Shown: one piece after another, positions 7,448-12,449 of the stretch
Layout of the letters: each line of letters starts with the position of its first letter
Position numbering within the stretch: position 1 is the stretch's first letter
DNA from: Treponema sp.
GTDB lineage: Bacteria; Spirochaetota; Spirochaetia; Treponematales; Breznakiellaceae
NCBI GenBank assembly: GCA_031283505.1
Contig: JAITBO010000030.1
Location: 1-12,449, forward strand
Direction of reading: 5' to 3'
DNA: 12,449 bases
Position numbers and translations under genes: made by a program
The notes under the pieces: generated by a model
Told to the model about the DNA's origin: nothing
Databases searched by the model: none
Seen by the model: only the letters and a program-made list of their open reading frames with translations

Positions 7448-8008
7448 ATGAAACACAGCGCAGGTATCTTGATTTTGGTATTACTTACCGGTATTCCGGT
7501 CCTTGGCGCGCAGGAGGCCAAAGCGGCTTCCATCCTGAACCACTACGCCGCCCGGAATTTTATTGCCGGCCCAATCAGCCGCGCCGATCTGGAAACCATA
7601 CTCCGGGCCGGAGCGCGCGCTCCCAGCGCCAATAACCGCCAGCCTTGGCTGTTCACGGTGGTGCAGAATCAGGAATTGGCAAAAAAGATTGTCGGCGGCA
7701 ATGAGGACGGGAATGTCCTCATCGTTATTTCCGCCGAGGGTGACGGAAAAACCGACGGCCGGGCAATCCTGGATTGCGCCCTGGCGACGGAGAACATATA
7801 TCTTGCAGCCCAGGCTCTGGGTTACGGTTCCCGGATATACACCGGCCCCATGGACACCGTGAACCGCAGCTTCAAGACGGATTTGGATCTCCCCGCCGGA
7901 TACAGCGCCGTAGCCCTAGTGCGGGTCGGCCGGGTACCGGGCGGCGTGGATGCGGTGAGCGCCGCTTCCGCCAGAAAGCCCCTCGACTCGGTGGTTATCT
8001 ATAAGTAG
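7448..8008 (+). CDS. Nitroreductase-family flavoprotein with a signal peptide
   Basis: A 186-residue member of the nitroreductase (FMN-dependent NAD(P)H oxidoreductase) superfamily. The FMN-site motif RAPSANNRQPW is at 57-67; ATENIYLAAQALGYGSRI (113-130) is the usual second conserved block, and the protein ends with a hydrophobic strand and KPLDSVVIYK. Residues 1 to about 22 look like a signal peptide: a short basic start, a hydrophobic run, then VLGAQ at the likely cleavage site. Export is unusual for this mostly cytoplasmic family. There is no twin-arginine motif and no lipobox cysteine. AAGGAAG lies seven bases before the ATG. Only one plus-strand gene is in this unit; its stop is 24 bases from the remnant gene facing it. 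The natural electron donor and substrate are unknown. Confidence 0.85.
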   Translation: MKHSAGILILVLLTGIPVLGAQEAKAASILNHYAARNFIAGPISRADLETILRAGARAPSANNRQPWLFTVVQNQELAKKIVGGNEDGNVLIVISAEGDGKTDGRAILDCALATENIYLAAQALGYGSRIYTGPMDTVNRSFKTDLDLPAGYSAVALVRVGRVPGGVDAVSAASARKPLDSVVIYK

Positions 8009-8032
8009 GTCGGTACATTCCTGCCCCTGCGT

Positions 8033-8311
8033 TCATGTAAGCAGCCCGGTTTTCCAGTGCCAGACCGGAACGGAAAGCTCCGATGAAAACGGATTGATCC
8101 GTTCAAAGTCCGGAAGCCAGCTATCGTCGCATACCAGTTCCTGACAGAAGCCGTCTTCAATATCCATGTCTGTGAGCCATTGGAGAAGCCGGTCGTACTC
8201 GTCCCGGTTTACATAGCGGCGGGGGATGTTTTGATCCCCGCCCACCGGAGTGTACTGGGTCATCAGGGAAAGCAGGCCGCGGCAGTGGGCGGCAAACCAT
8301 TGGAGGACCGC
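8033..8311 (-). pseudogene. C-terminal remnant of a PflX-like radical SAM protein
   Basis: An open frame of 92 codons runs from a TAG at 8312-8314 to a TGA at 8033. Its translation (LLSLMTQYTPV early, RRYVNRDEYDRLLQWL in the middle, then GFCQEL and a NPFSSELSVPVWHWK end) resembles the C-terminus of radical SAM proteins related to pyruvate formate-lyase activating enzyme (PflX/COG1313 type). Those proteins are usually 300 residues or more. The CxxxCxxC iron-sulfur segment and the whole core barrel are missing. Homology stops at the edge of the palindromic element beginning at 8315, so the 5' end appears to have been lost by insertion or rearrangement there. An internal ATG at 8263 exists but has no ribosome binding site. 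It is unlikely to make a working enzyme. Confidence 0.6.
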
Positions 8312-8314
8312 CTA

Positions 8315-8446
8315 TATATAGAGTCTGTCCACAAAGTCGGTTACTTTGTGGACAGACTTTGCATTTTCTCACCTAAAGGTTACGAAAATGCAGATTTTAA
8401 GGTAGTCTGTCCATAATGTGTCTACATTATGGACAGACTCTATATA
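8315..8446. mobile_element. Modular palindromic element 1 (MITE-like)
   Basis: A perfect 16-bp terminal inverted repeat, TATATAGAGTCTGTCC (8315-8330) and its complement (8431-8446), encloses three hairpins. Hairpin 1 has a 15-bp perfect stem GTCTGTCCACAAAGT (8323-8337) with loop CGGTT and return arm 8343-8357. Hairpin 2 is TGCATTTTC (8360-8368) with GAAAATGCA (8384-8392). An AT-rich linker follows at 8393-8404. Hairpin 3 has a 15-bp stem GTCTGTCCATAATGT (8405-8419) with return arm 8424-8438. No coding capacity. The left end abuts the truncated radical SAM gene. Confidence 0.75.
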
Positions 8447-8620
8447 GAGCCTGTCCCAAAACTAATTGATTGTGCGCTAACGCGCACGGTGCGAACCTCC
8501 GGTTCGATGGGACAGGTTCTTGCAGTTTTTCAGGCTTCAGCCTGCGAACCGGAGGTTCGACAAAACTGCAAATTTCAAAGTTGCTTTCCCAAAACTGAAG
8601 TTTTGGGAAAGCCTCTATAT
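8441..8620. mobile_element. Modular palindromic element 2, joined to element 1
   Basis: It shares the palindrome CTCTATATAGAG (8438-8449) with element 1 and ends with CTCTATAT (8613-8620). Hairpin 1 is CCTGTCCC (8450-8457) with GGGACAGG (8509-8516), holding two inner hairpins (GTGCGC/GCGCAC at 8472-8487, CGAACC/GGTTCG at 8492-8506). Hairpin 2 is TTGCAGTTTT (8520-8529) with AAAACTGCAA (8562-8571), holding CAGGCT/AGCCTG (8531-8544) and a second CGAACC/GGTTCG (8545-8559) whose loop GGA is the complement of the first loop TCC. Hairpin 3 is a 14-bp stem GCTTTCCCAAAACT (8583-8596) with 8599-8612. It lies 10 bases past the argD stop and may end argCBD transcripts. Confidence 0.7.
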
Positions 8621-8630
8621 TTACCGGGAT

Positions 8631-9824
8631 TTATCCCAGTATCTCCCTGAGTATTTCCAGGCCCAGGTCTATCTCCTGATCGCTGATGATGTAGGGCGGA
8701 AGGAAACGCAGCGTTCCGGGCCCCGCCGGCAGCAGGAGGAGCCCCGGTCCGGGATGATCCGCGTTGTTCCCGGCCCTGGCAACGGCGGCTTCCAGGACGG
8801 GCCAGGCTTCGGTTTCCAGGTCCGCGCCTATCATGAGGCCCTGGCCCCGGACGGCCCGTATCCGGGGATGCTTCCAGGAGCGGAGGGTCTCCTGAATTCT
8901 GTCCCCTTTCCGGGCGATCCCGGCGAGGAAGGCGGGATTGTTCACCGTTTCCAGGACCACAAGGCCGGCGGCGGCGGCCACGGGGTTCCCCCCAAAGGTG
9001 CTGCCGTGATCCCCCGTCTCAAAAACGGACGCGGCTTTTTCCCCCGCCAGTACCGCCCCGACGGGGATGCCCCCGGCCAGGCCCTTCGCCAGGGTAACCG
9101 CGTCGGGCTTTACTCCCCAGGCTTCGCAGCCCAGGAAGGTCCCAGTACGCCCCACCCCGCACTGAACCTCGTCAAACATGAGGAGTATGTCCCGTTCGGC
9201 GCAGAGCCTGGCCGCCGCTTCGATGTACGCCGGTTCCTGGGGGATCACGCCGCTTTCCCCCTGAACCGCCTCGATCAGGAAGCCTGCGGTCGTACAGGGG
9301 TCCAGGGCCCGGTCCAGGGCGTCCGGGTCTCCGGGGGGAACAAAGGCGAAGCCCTCGGTGAAGGGGCCAAAGTCCCGGTGAAATTTCTCCTGCCCGGTGG
9401 CCGACAGGGTGGTGATGGTCCGGCCATGGAAGCTCCCTTTAAGGGTCACGATCCGGTGCCTGCCGGGGCCGTATTTTCTGAGGGAATACTTGCGGGCTAT
9501 CTTGCAGGCCCCTTCGTTGGCTTCCGCCCCGGAATTGGCGAAAAACACCTTTTTCATTCCCACGGGGGCGCAGGCGGCCACGAGTTTTTCCGCAAAGGCG
9601 GCGCTTGTGTCGCTTTGAAAATAGTTGCTTACATGGCAGAGCCTGGCCGCCTGATCCGCAATAGCCTTTACCAGGGCCGGATATCCGTGTCCCAGGCAGT
9701 TCACCGCGATGCCGGAGGTAAAGTCCAGGTACTTCCTGCCCTCACGGTCCCACAGCCACGCCCCTTCTCCCCGGACAAAGGTCACCGGCAGCCGGTGGTA
9801 GGTGTCCATGAAAACGCCGGTCAT
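8631..9824 (-). CDS. argD: Acetylornithine aminotransferase
   Basis: A PLP-dependent class III aminotransferase that converts N-acetylglutamate semialdehyde to N-acetylornithine with glutamate as donor, in the cytoplasm. The 397 residues match ArgD. Signatures are SGAEANEGACK (98-108), the cofactor-stacking FHGRT (132-136), DEVQCGVGRTG (218-228, Asp218 to the PLP nitrogen) and TLAKGLAGG (244-252) with Lys247 as the Schiff-base lysine. HGSTFGGNP follows. The ATG at 9824 overlaps the argB stop as ATGA, with AAAGGGGGG upstream, so translation is probably coupled; a second ATG at 9809 is a less likely start. It is the last gene of argC-argB-argD. Related ornithine or succinylornithine transaminases share these motifs, but the neighbours fix the assignment. 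Confidence 0.95.
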   Translation of the reverse strand: MTGVFMDTYHRLPVTFVRGEGAWLWDREGRKYLDFTSGIAVNCLGHGYPALVKAIADQAARLCHVSNYFQSDTSAAFAEKLVAACAPVGMKKVFFANSGAEANEGACKIARKYSLRKYGPGRHRIVTLKGSFHGRTITTLSATGQEKFHRDFGPFTEGFAFVPPGDPDALDRALDPCTTAGFLIEAVQGESGVIPQEPAYIEAAARLCAERDILLMFDEVQCGVGRTGTFLGCEAWGVKPDAVTLAKGLAGGIPVGAVLAGEKAASVFETGDHGSTFGGNPVAAAAGLVVLETVNNPAFLAGIARKGDRIQETLRSWKHPRIRAVRGQGLMIGADLETEAWPVLEAAVARAGNNADHPGPGLLLLPAGPGTLRFLPPYIISDQEIDLGLEILREILG

Positions 9825-10867
9825 AGGGTCCCCCCTTTATTCTCCGGCGCTTGGGGGGGCGTTGCGGGGGTGAAACCCCCGCTGAGGGGGGCAGCGGAAG
9901 ACCAAACGGAGGGAGATGCCTCCGCGCCGGAGGCGCATCCGCATTGACCGGAGTGCGGGGCTGGAGCGGGGGGGGAGGCTTCCCCCTCATGGAGGATCAT
10001 GGTCCCTATCCCTTCGTCGGTGAAGAGTTCTATGAGGAGGGCGTGGGGAAGACGGCCGTCTATGATGTGGGTCCGTTTGACCCCGCCGTCCAGGGCTAGG
10101 GTGCAGCAATCCACTTTAGGGATCATGCCCTGAGTGACGACGCCGTTTTTTTTGAGTCCTTCTACTTCGGCGCGGCGCACCGCTTTTATGAGGGAACCGG
10201 GATCCCTGACATCCCGGAGTATGCCCTGCACGTCGGTTATAAGGATCAGCTTTTCCGCCTTCAGCGCGCAGGCGATTCGGGCCGCCGCGGTGTCCGCGTT
10301 GATGTTGAGGGAACGGCCTGAATCTTCTCCGGTTCCCAGGGCCACCGGCGAGACAACGGGGATTACCGACTGATCCAACAGGGTGTTGAGGAGGGCGGCG
10401 TCTACGGTCTCTATCTCTCCCACAAGGCCCAGGTCCTCCCCATCGGGACGGAAGCGCCGGGCCCGGAAAAGGCCGCCGTCTATGCCCGAAAGCCCCACAG
10501 CTCGGCCCCCGGCCTGCTGGATGAGGGCGGTGATGTCCTTGTTCACCTTGCCGCAGAGGACCATCTGCACCACTTCCATGGTTTCTTCGCCGGTATACCG
10601 CAGGCCCCGGACAAAGCGGCTCTCCTTTCCCAGGGCCCTGAGCATTCCCTCGATTTCCGGGCCGCCTCCGTGGACCAGGACTACCCTGATGCCCACACAG
10701 GAAAGGAGGATTACGTCCTGGATGACCGCAGCCTTGAGTTCCCCGTTGATCATGGCGCTCCCGCCGTACTTTACCACCAGGGTCTTACCCTGGTACTGCT
10801 GAATATAGGGCAAGGCGCGGGTAAGTACCGCCGCCCGGTCCGGGTTGCTCAGTATGGCTTCTTTCAT
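9821..10867 (-). CDS. argB: Acetylglutamate kinase, arginine-sensitive type, with an extra C-terminal tail
   Basis: Phosphorylates N-acetylglutamate to N-acetylglutamyl-5-phosphate. Residues 26-40 hold the phosphate loop (GKTLVVKYGGSA, Lys33), HGGGP is at 66-70, and NINADTAAARIA (188-199) with ITDVQGIL (210-217) form the nucleotide side. The N-terminal helix ALPYIQQYQGK and the C-terminal DGRLPHALLIELFTDEGIGTM (270-290) are the marks of arginine-inhibited kinases, so feedback control is expected. Normal homologues end near residue 292; here about 56 Pro/Ala/Gly/Ser-rich residues follow, encoded by palindromic DNA. The frame also has TTG at 10870, but the ATG at 10867 has GGAGG five bases away and is preferred. 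The stop overlaps the argD start (ATGA). The gap to argC is 60 bases and holds a long hairpin. Confidence 0.95.
   Translation of the reverse strand: MKEAILSNPDRAAVLTRALPYIQQYQGKTLVVKYGGSAMINGELKAAVIQDVILLSCVGIRVVLVHGGGPEIEGMLRALGKESRFVRGLRYTGEETMEVVQMVLCGKVNKDITALIQQAGGRAVGLSGIDGGLFRARRFRPDGEDLGLVGEIETVDAALLNTLLDQSVIPVVSPVALGTGEDSGRSLNINADTAAARIACALKAEKLILITDVQGILRDVRDPGSLIKAVRRAEVEGLKKNGVVTQGMIPKVDCCTLALDGGVKRTHIIDGRLPHALLIELFTDEGIGTMILHEGEASPPAPAPHSGQCGCASGAEASPSVWSSAAPLSGGFTPATPPQAPENKGGTL
9824..9991. repeat. GC-rich palindromic insert forming the argB 3' end
   Basis: Within the extra argB tail are GCGGGGGT (9864-9871) with ACCCCCGC (9875-9882), and GATG-CCTCCG (9915-9924) with CGGAGG-CG-CATC (9928-9939). 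A G-rich run facing a C-rich run also occurs at about 9969-9987. The composition (G and C runs) differs sharply from the kinase-coding part. This looks like a small palindromic repeat absorbed in frame. Exact ends cannot be set from one copy. Confidence 0.55.
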
Positions 10868-10884
10868 CAAAACCTCCTTTTGTT

Positions 10885-10930
10885 GACAAAGTTCTTAGAG
10901 GACAAAGTTCTCAGAGAACTTTGTCCTCTA
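10885..10930. repeat. argC-argB intergenic hairpin, minimal TAGAG...CTCTA element
   Basis: A 17-bp perfect stem runs from TAGAGGACAAAGTTCTC (10896-10912) to its complement (10914-10930) around a single central base. GACAAAGTTCT is also repeated directly just outside, at 10885-10895. The argC stop codon TAG is the outermost triplet of one arm (10928-10930). The boundary motifs TAGAG and CTCTA are the same as in the larger elements. It may slow or end transcription, or serve as an RNA processing or stability site between argC and argB. Confidence 0.8.
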
Positions 10931-12031
10931 GAAAAGCGCCGGAATCGCTTCCAGTCCTGTGGTTTCGGGATACCCGCACAAAATGTTCATGTTCTGAACC
11001 GCCTGACCTGCGGCTCCTTTGACCATGTTGTCTATGGCGGTGGCCACGATGAGGGTGGTCCCCGAAGCGTCCAGGTGGACGGAGATGTCGCAGAAGTTGG
11101 AACGCCGCACCCGGCCTGTGGCGGCAACGGTCCCCGCCGGAAGGACCCGGACAAAGGGTTCGTCCTTGTAGAACGCGGCGTACCGTTCCCGGATTTCCCG
11201 GATCTTCCCCTCTATGTCCGGAGAGGGGGGCCGTACCACGCCTTTGGCCGCCGGAACCCAGTGGGCCTTGTCCAGGGGGATGTAGATGGTGCTGAGGATT
11301 CCCCGGTTCATGGGGGCAAGGTGGGGCGTAAAGACAAGGGGAACGGGCCTTCCGGCCATCGCGCCCAAGGTACGGCTCAACTCCGGGGTATGCCGGTGGG
11401 CCCCCACCTTGTAGGGAGACACCGAATCGGAACACTCGGGGAAGTGGTAGGCCCTGCCGGGTTCCCGCCCCCCTCCGGTGACGCCGGAAGCGGCGTCCAC
11501 TATGACGGGGCCGTCTCCGGCCAGGCACTTGGCCAGGGCGGGGTATATGCCCAGAGCGGCACCGGTGGGATAACAGCCGGGGTTCCCGATGATGACCGGC
11601 CCTTTGGCGGCCAGGGCCTTGATCTTGTCCCGGTTCAGTTCCGGCAGGCCGTAGACCGAATGCTGCCGCAGTTCCGGGTGGACATAGGGCTTGCCGTACC
11701 AAGCCTGGAAAGCGGCCTCGTCATCGTCAAAACGGAAGTCCGCAGACAGGTCTATGAAGGGGACGCCCTTCTCCATACACGCCTTGGCGTAGGGTTCCCC
11801 CGCGCCGTGGGGCAGGGCGGCGAAAACCACACCCGAAGCGGCGATCACCTTTTCGGGCTTTTCCAAAGGACCTGAGATTTTTCCCTGAAAATTCAGGTAA
11901 ATGTTCTCTATCCGCTCCCCTTCGTAGCTCACCGAGCCCAGAACCAGCCCTTCAACTTCCGGATGCCCGGCCAAAATTCTGACTACTTCCGCCCCGGCGT
12001 ATCCGGTGGCGCCTATAACTCCCGCAATCAT
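10928..12031 (-). CDS. argC: N-acetyl-gamma-glutamyl-phosphate reductase
   Basis: Reduces N-acetylglutamyl phosphate with NADPH to N-acetylglutamate semialdehyde in the cytoplasm. It has 367 residues, slightly above the usual 345 or so. The N-terminal Rossmann motif GVIGATGYAGAE is at 4-15; the catalytic cysteine is in IGNPGCYPTG (148-157, Cys153), and the catalytic histidine region is GAHRHTPE (210-217). VTGGGREPGRAYHF (184-197) and the C-terminal AIDNMVKGAAGQAVQNMN block are typical of the type 1 enzymes. AGGAGG precedes the ATG at 12031 by six bases. It is the first gene of argC-argB-argD. Palindromic element 3 lies in the leader, 45-155 bases upstream, so a transcript from the AT-rich region beyond would carry it. 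Confidence 0.96.
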   Translation of the reverse strand: MIAGVIGATGYAGAEVVRILAGHPEVEGLVLGSVSYEGERIENIYLNFQGKISGPLEKPEKVIAASGVVFAALPHGAGEPYAKACMEKGVPFIDLSADFRFDDDEAAFQAWYGKPYVHPELRQHSVYGLPELNRDKIKALAAKGPVIIGNPGCYPTGAALGIYPALAKCLAGDGPVIVDAASGVTGGGREPGRAYHFPECSDSVSPYKVGAHRHTPELSRTLGAMAGRPVPLVFTPHLAPMNRGILSTIYIPLDKAHWVPAAKGVVRPPSPDIEGKIREIRERYAAFYKDEPFVRVLPAGTVAATGRVRRSNFCDISVHLDASGTTLIVATAIDNMVKGAAGQAVQNMNILCGYPETTGLEAIPALF

Positions 12032-12047
12032 CTATAACCTCCTCGCC

Positions 12048-12067
12048 GGGCGGGAAAATCCCCACCC
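12048..12067. other. Hairpin next to the argC ribosome binding site
   Basis: GGG-C-GGGA (12048-12055) can pair with TCCC-CA-CCC (12059-12067), with small bulges, immediately upstream of the argC AGGAGG. It could affect translation of argC. The fold is modest and was not calculated. Confidence 0.3.
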
Positions 12068-12075
12068 GTCATCAT

Positions 12076-12186
12076 TAGAGTTGTTCAAGAACCCGGTTGG
12101 TTCTCGAACAAGTCCTGCAAAATGCTCTGCATTTTGCCATTTTTAAGTGGCCGTTGTTCAGAAACTGAAGTTTCTGAACAACTCTA
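12076..12186. mobile_element. Modular palindromic element 3 in the argC leader
   Basis: Ends are TAGAGTTGTTC (12076-12086) and GAACAACTCTA (12176-12186). Hairpin 1 is TTGTTCAAGAACC (12081-12093), loop CGGTT, return arm 12099-12111, with one mismatch. Hairpin 2 is GCAAAATGC (12117-12125), loop TCT, GCATTTTGC (12129-12137). An AT-rich linker CATTTTTAAGTGG follows. Hairpin 3 is the 14-bp perfect stem GTTGTTCAGAAACT (12153-12166), loop GA, return arm 12169-12182. Same order, same hairpin-1 loop as element 1, and same hairpin-3 tip (AAACTGAAGTTT) as element 2. Confidence 0.75.
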
Positions 12187-12232
12187 TTATCAAAATAACA
12201 AAACCTGATAGTCTATTTTGTAACCGTTCACG

Positions 12233-12322
12233 CCACCATATATGTGGTCATTTTATCTTTATATACACTACATATAGTATACAAATAAGAATCAGAATTG
12301 CAATATACGCTACATATAGCGG
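12233..12322. promoter_or_regulatory. Cluster of CATATA-centred dyads before the right-edge gene
   Basis: A 17-base direct repeat with one change, ATATAC(A/G)CTACATATAG, lies at 12261-12277 and 12303-12319, 42 bases apart. Each copy has a dyad around CATA: ACTA/TAGT in the first, CGCTA/TAGCG in the second. A third dyad, CCAC/GTGG around CATATAT, is at 12233-12247. Regularly spaced dyads in an AT-rich region between two divergent transcription units suggest a regulator binding site or small RNA hairpins. No promoter box could be fixed with confidence. Confidence 0.4.
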
Positions 12323-12369
12323 TATTGGATACTAGTAGGTTGGCAAGACTAAAGAATAGGATATAAACT

Positions 12370-12449
12370 ATGAAGTTTTATCCGGGCATCCTCTGCCGTA
12401 AACTGCCACTTCACTATCTTCTGCTTCTCATTGCGGCCTATCTGCCATG
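12370..12449 (+). CDS. Start of an unidentified membrane or secreted protein, cut by the window end
   Basis: An ATG at 12370 opens a frame that stays open for the 26 complete codons left in the window. The translation begins MKFYPGILCRK and continues with the hydrophobic LPLHYLLLLIAAYLP, so the protein starts with a basic stretch followed by a likely membrane segment or signal sequence. AGGA lies eight bases upstream, a weak ribosome binding site. Codon use becomes GC-richer and coding-like right at the ATG, in contrast to the AT-rich region before it. The family cannot be told from this much sequence; sensor or chemoreceptor proteins often begin this way, but that is a guess. Confidence 0.5.
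   Translation, partial: MKFYPGILCRKLPLHYLLLLIAAYLP

Noticed and set aside
7271..7456. N-terminal extension of the hydrolase up to 7456
   Set aside because: It would cover both divergent promoters and the start of the nitroreductase gene; the ATG at 7270 has a strong AAGGAGG.
8583..8612. Hairpin 3 of element 2 as a classical terminator of argCBD
   Set aside because: The stem is strong, but on the minus strand it is followed by AACTTTGAAATTT rather than a proper U run; kept only as a possible transcript end within the element.
8520..9947. Plus-strand open frame of 475 codons opposite argD
   Set aside because: Shadow of argD and the argB tail; begins inside palindromic element 2 and lacks a ribosome binding site.
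10670..11875. Plus-strand open frame of 401 codons opposite argB and argC
   Set aside because: Spans two genes antisense, including the hairpin between them; no motifs.
12147..12335. Plus-strand 62-codon frame
   Set aside because: It begins in palindromic element 3 and runs through AT-rich dyads, without a ribosome binding site or coding-like sequence.

Overview
The window reads as a chromosomal segment of a spirochaete, most likely a Treponema relative such as the termite-gut treponemes. That assignment is an inference from the HU-like/DUF4469 protein at 5442-6149, the fairly GC-rich coding sequence with strong GGAGG ribosome binding sites, and the abundance of small palindromic repeats. 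No rRNA, tRNA or other phylogenetic marker is present to confirm it.

Layout. Nearly all genes lie on the minus strand, so the order of transcription runs from high to low coordinates. At the right edge a plus-strand gene (12370 onward) runs off the window behind an AT-rich control region. Next comes argC-argB-argD (12031 to 8631), which takes N-acetylglutamate to N-acetylornithine. A truncated radical-SAM gene (8033-8311), a secreted nitroreductase-like gene (7448-8008, plus strand), a divergent proline-iminopeptidase-type hydrolase (7270 to 6389) and the HU-like/DUF4469 protein (6149 to 5442) follow. Then come argG-argH (5151 to 2495, overlapping by one base), which turn citrulline into arginine. 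A 700-base gap with a dispersed CACGGAG-type repeat precedes a phosphoglucomutase/phosphomannomutase (1790 to beyond base 1) with its own promoter. Five arginine genes are therefore present in two same-strand blocks split by about 3.5 kb of unrelated genes. The ornithine-forming step (argJ or argE), argF and the acetylglutamate synthase are not here. ArgB has the N-terminal helix and C-terminal signature of the arginine-inhibited kinases.

The most unusual content is non-coding. (1) A seven-unit, 23-bp tandem array at 5271-5426, upstream of argG, encodes a row of small hairpins. Read as RNA on the argG sense strand, five units are capped by C(UNCG)G-type tetraloops and closed with a G.U or G-C/A-U exchange that works only on that strand. 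(2) A family of modular palindromic elements bounded by TAGAG...CTCTA occurs at 8315-8446, 8441-8620 and 12076-12186, with a minimal single-hairpin member at 10896-10930 between argC and argB. The three large members share an order of hairpin 1, hairpin 2, a conserved AT-rich linker, hairpin 3, while their stem arms differ in sequence and stay self-complementary. Ends of the form (TA)GAG...CTC(TA) suggest MITE-like insertion at TA. (3) A GC-rich palindromic stretch has been absorbed in frame into the 3' end of argB, adding about 56 residues while keeping the ATGA coupling to argD.
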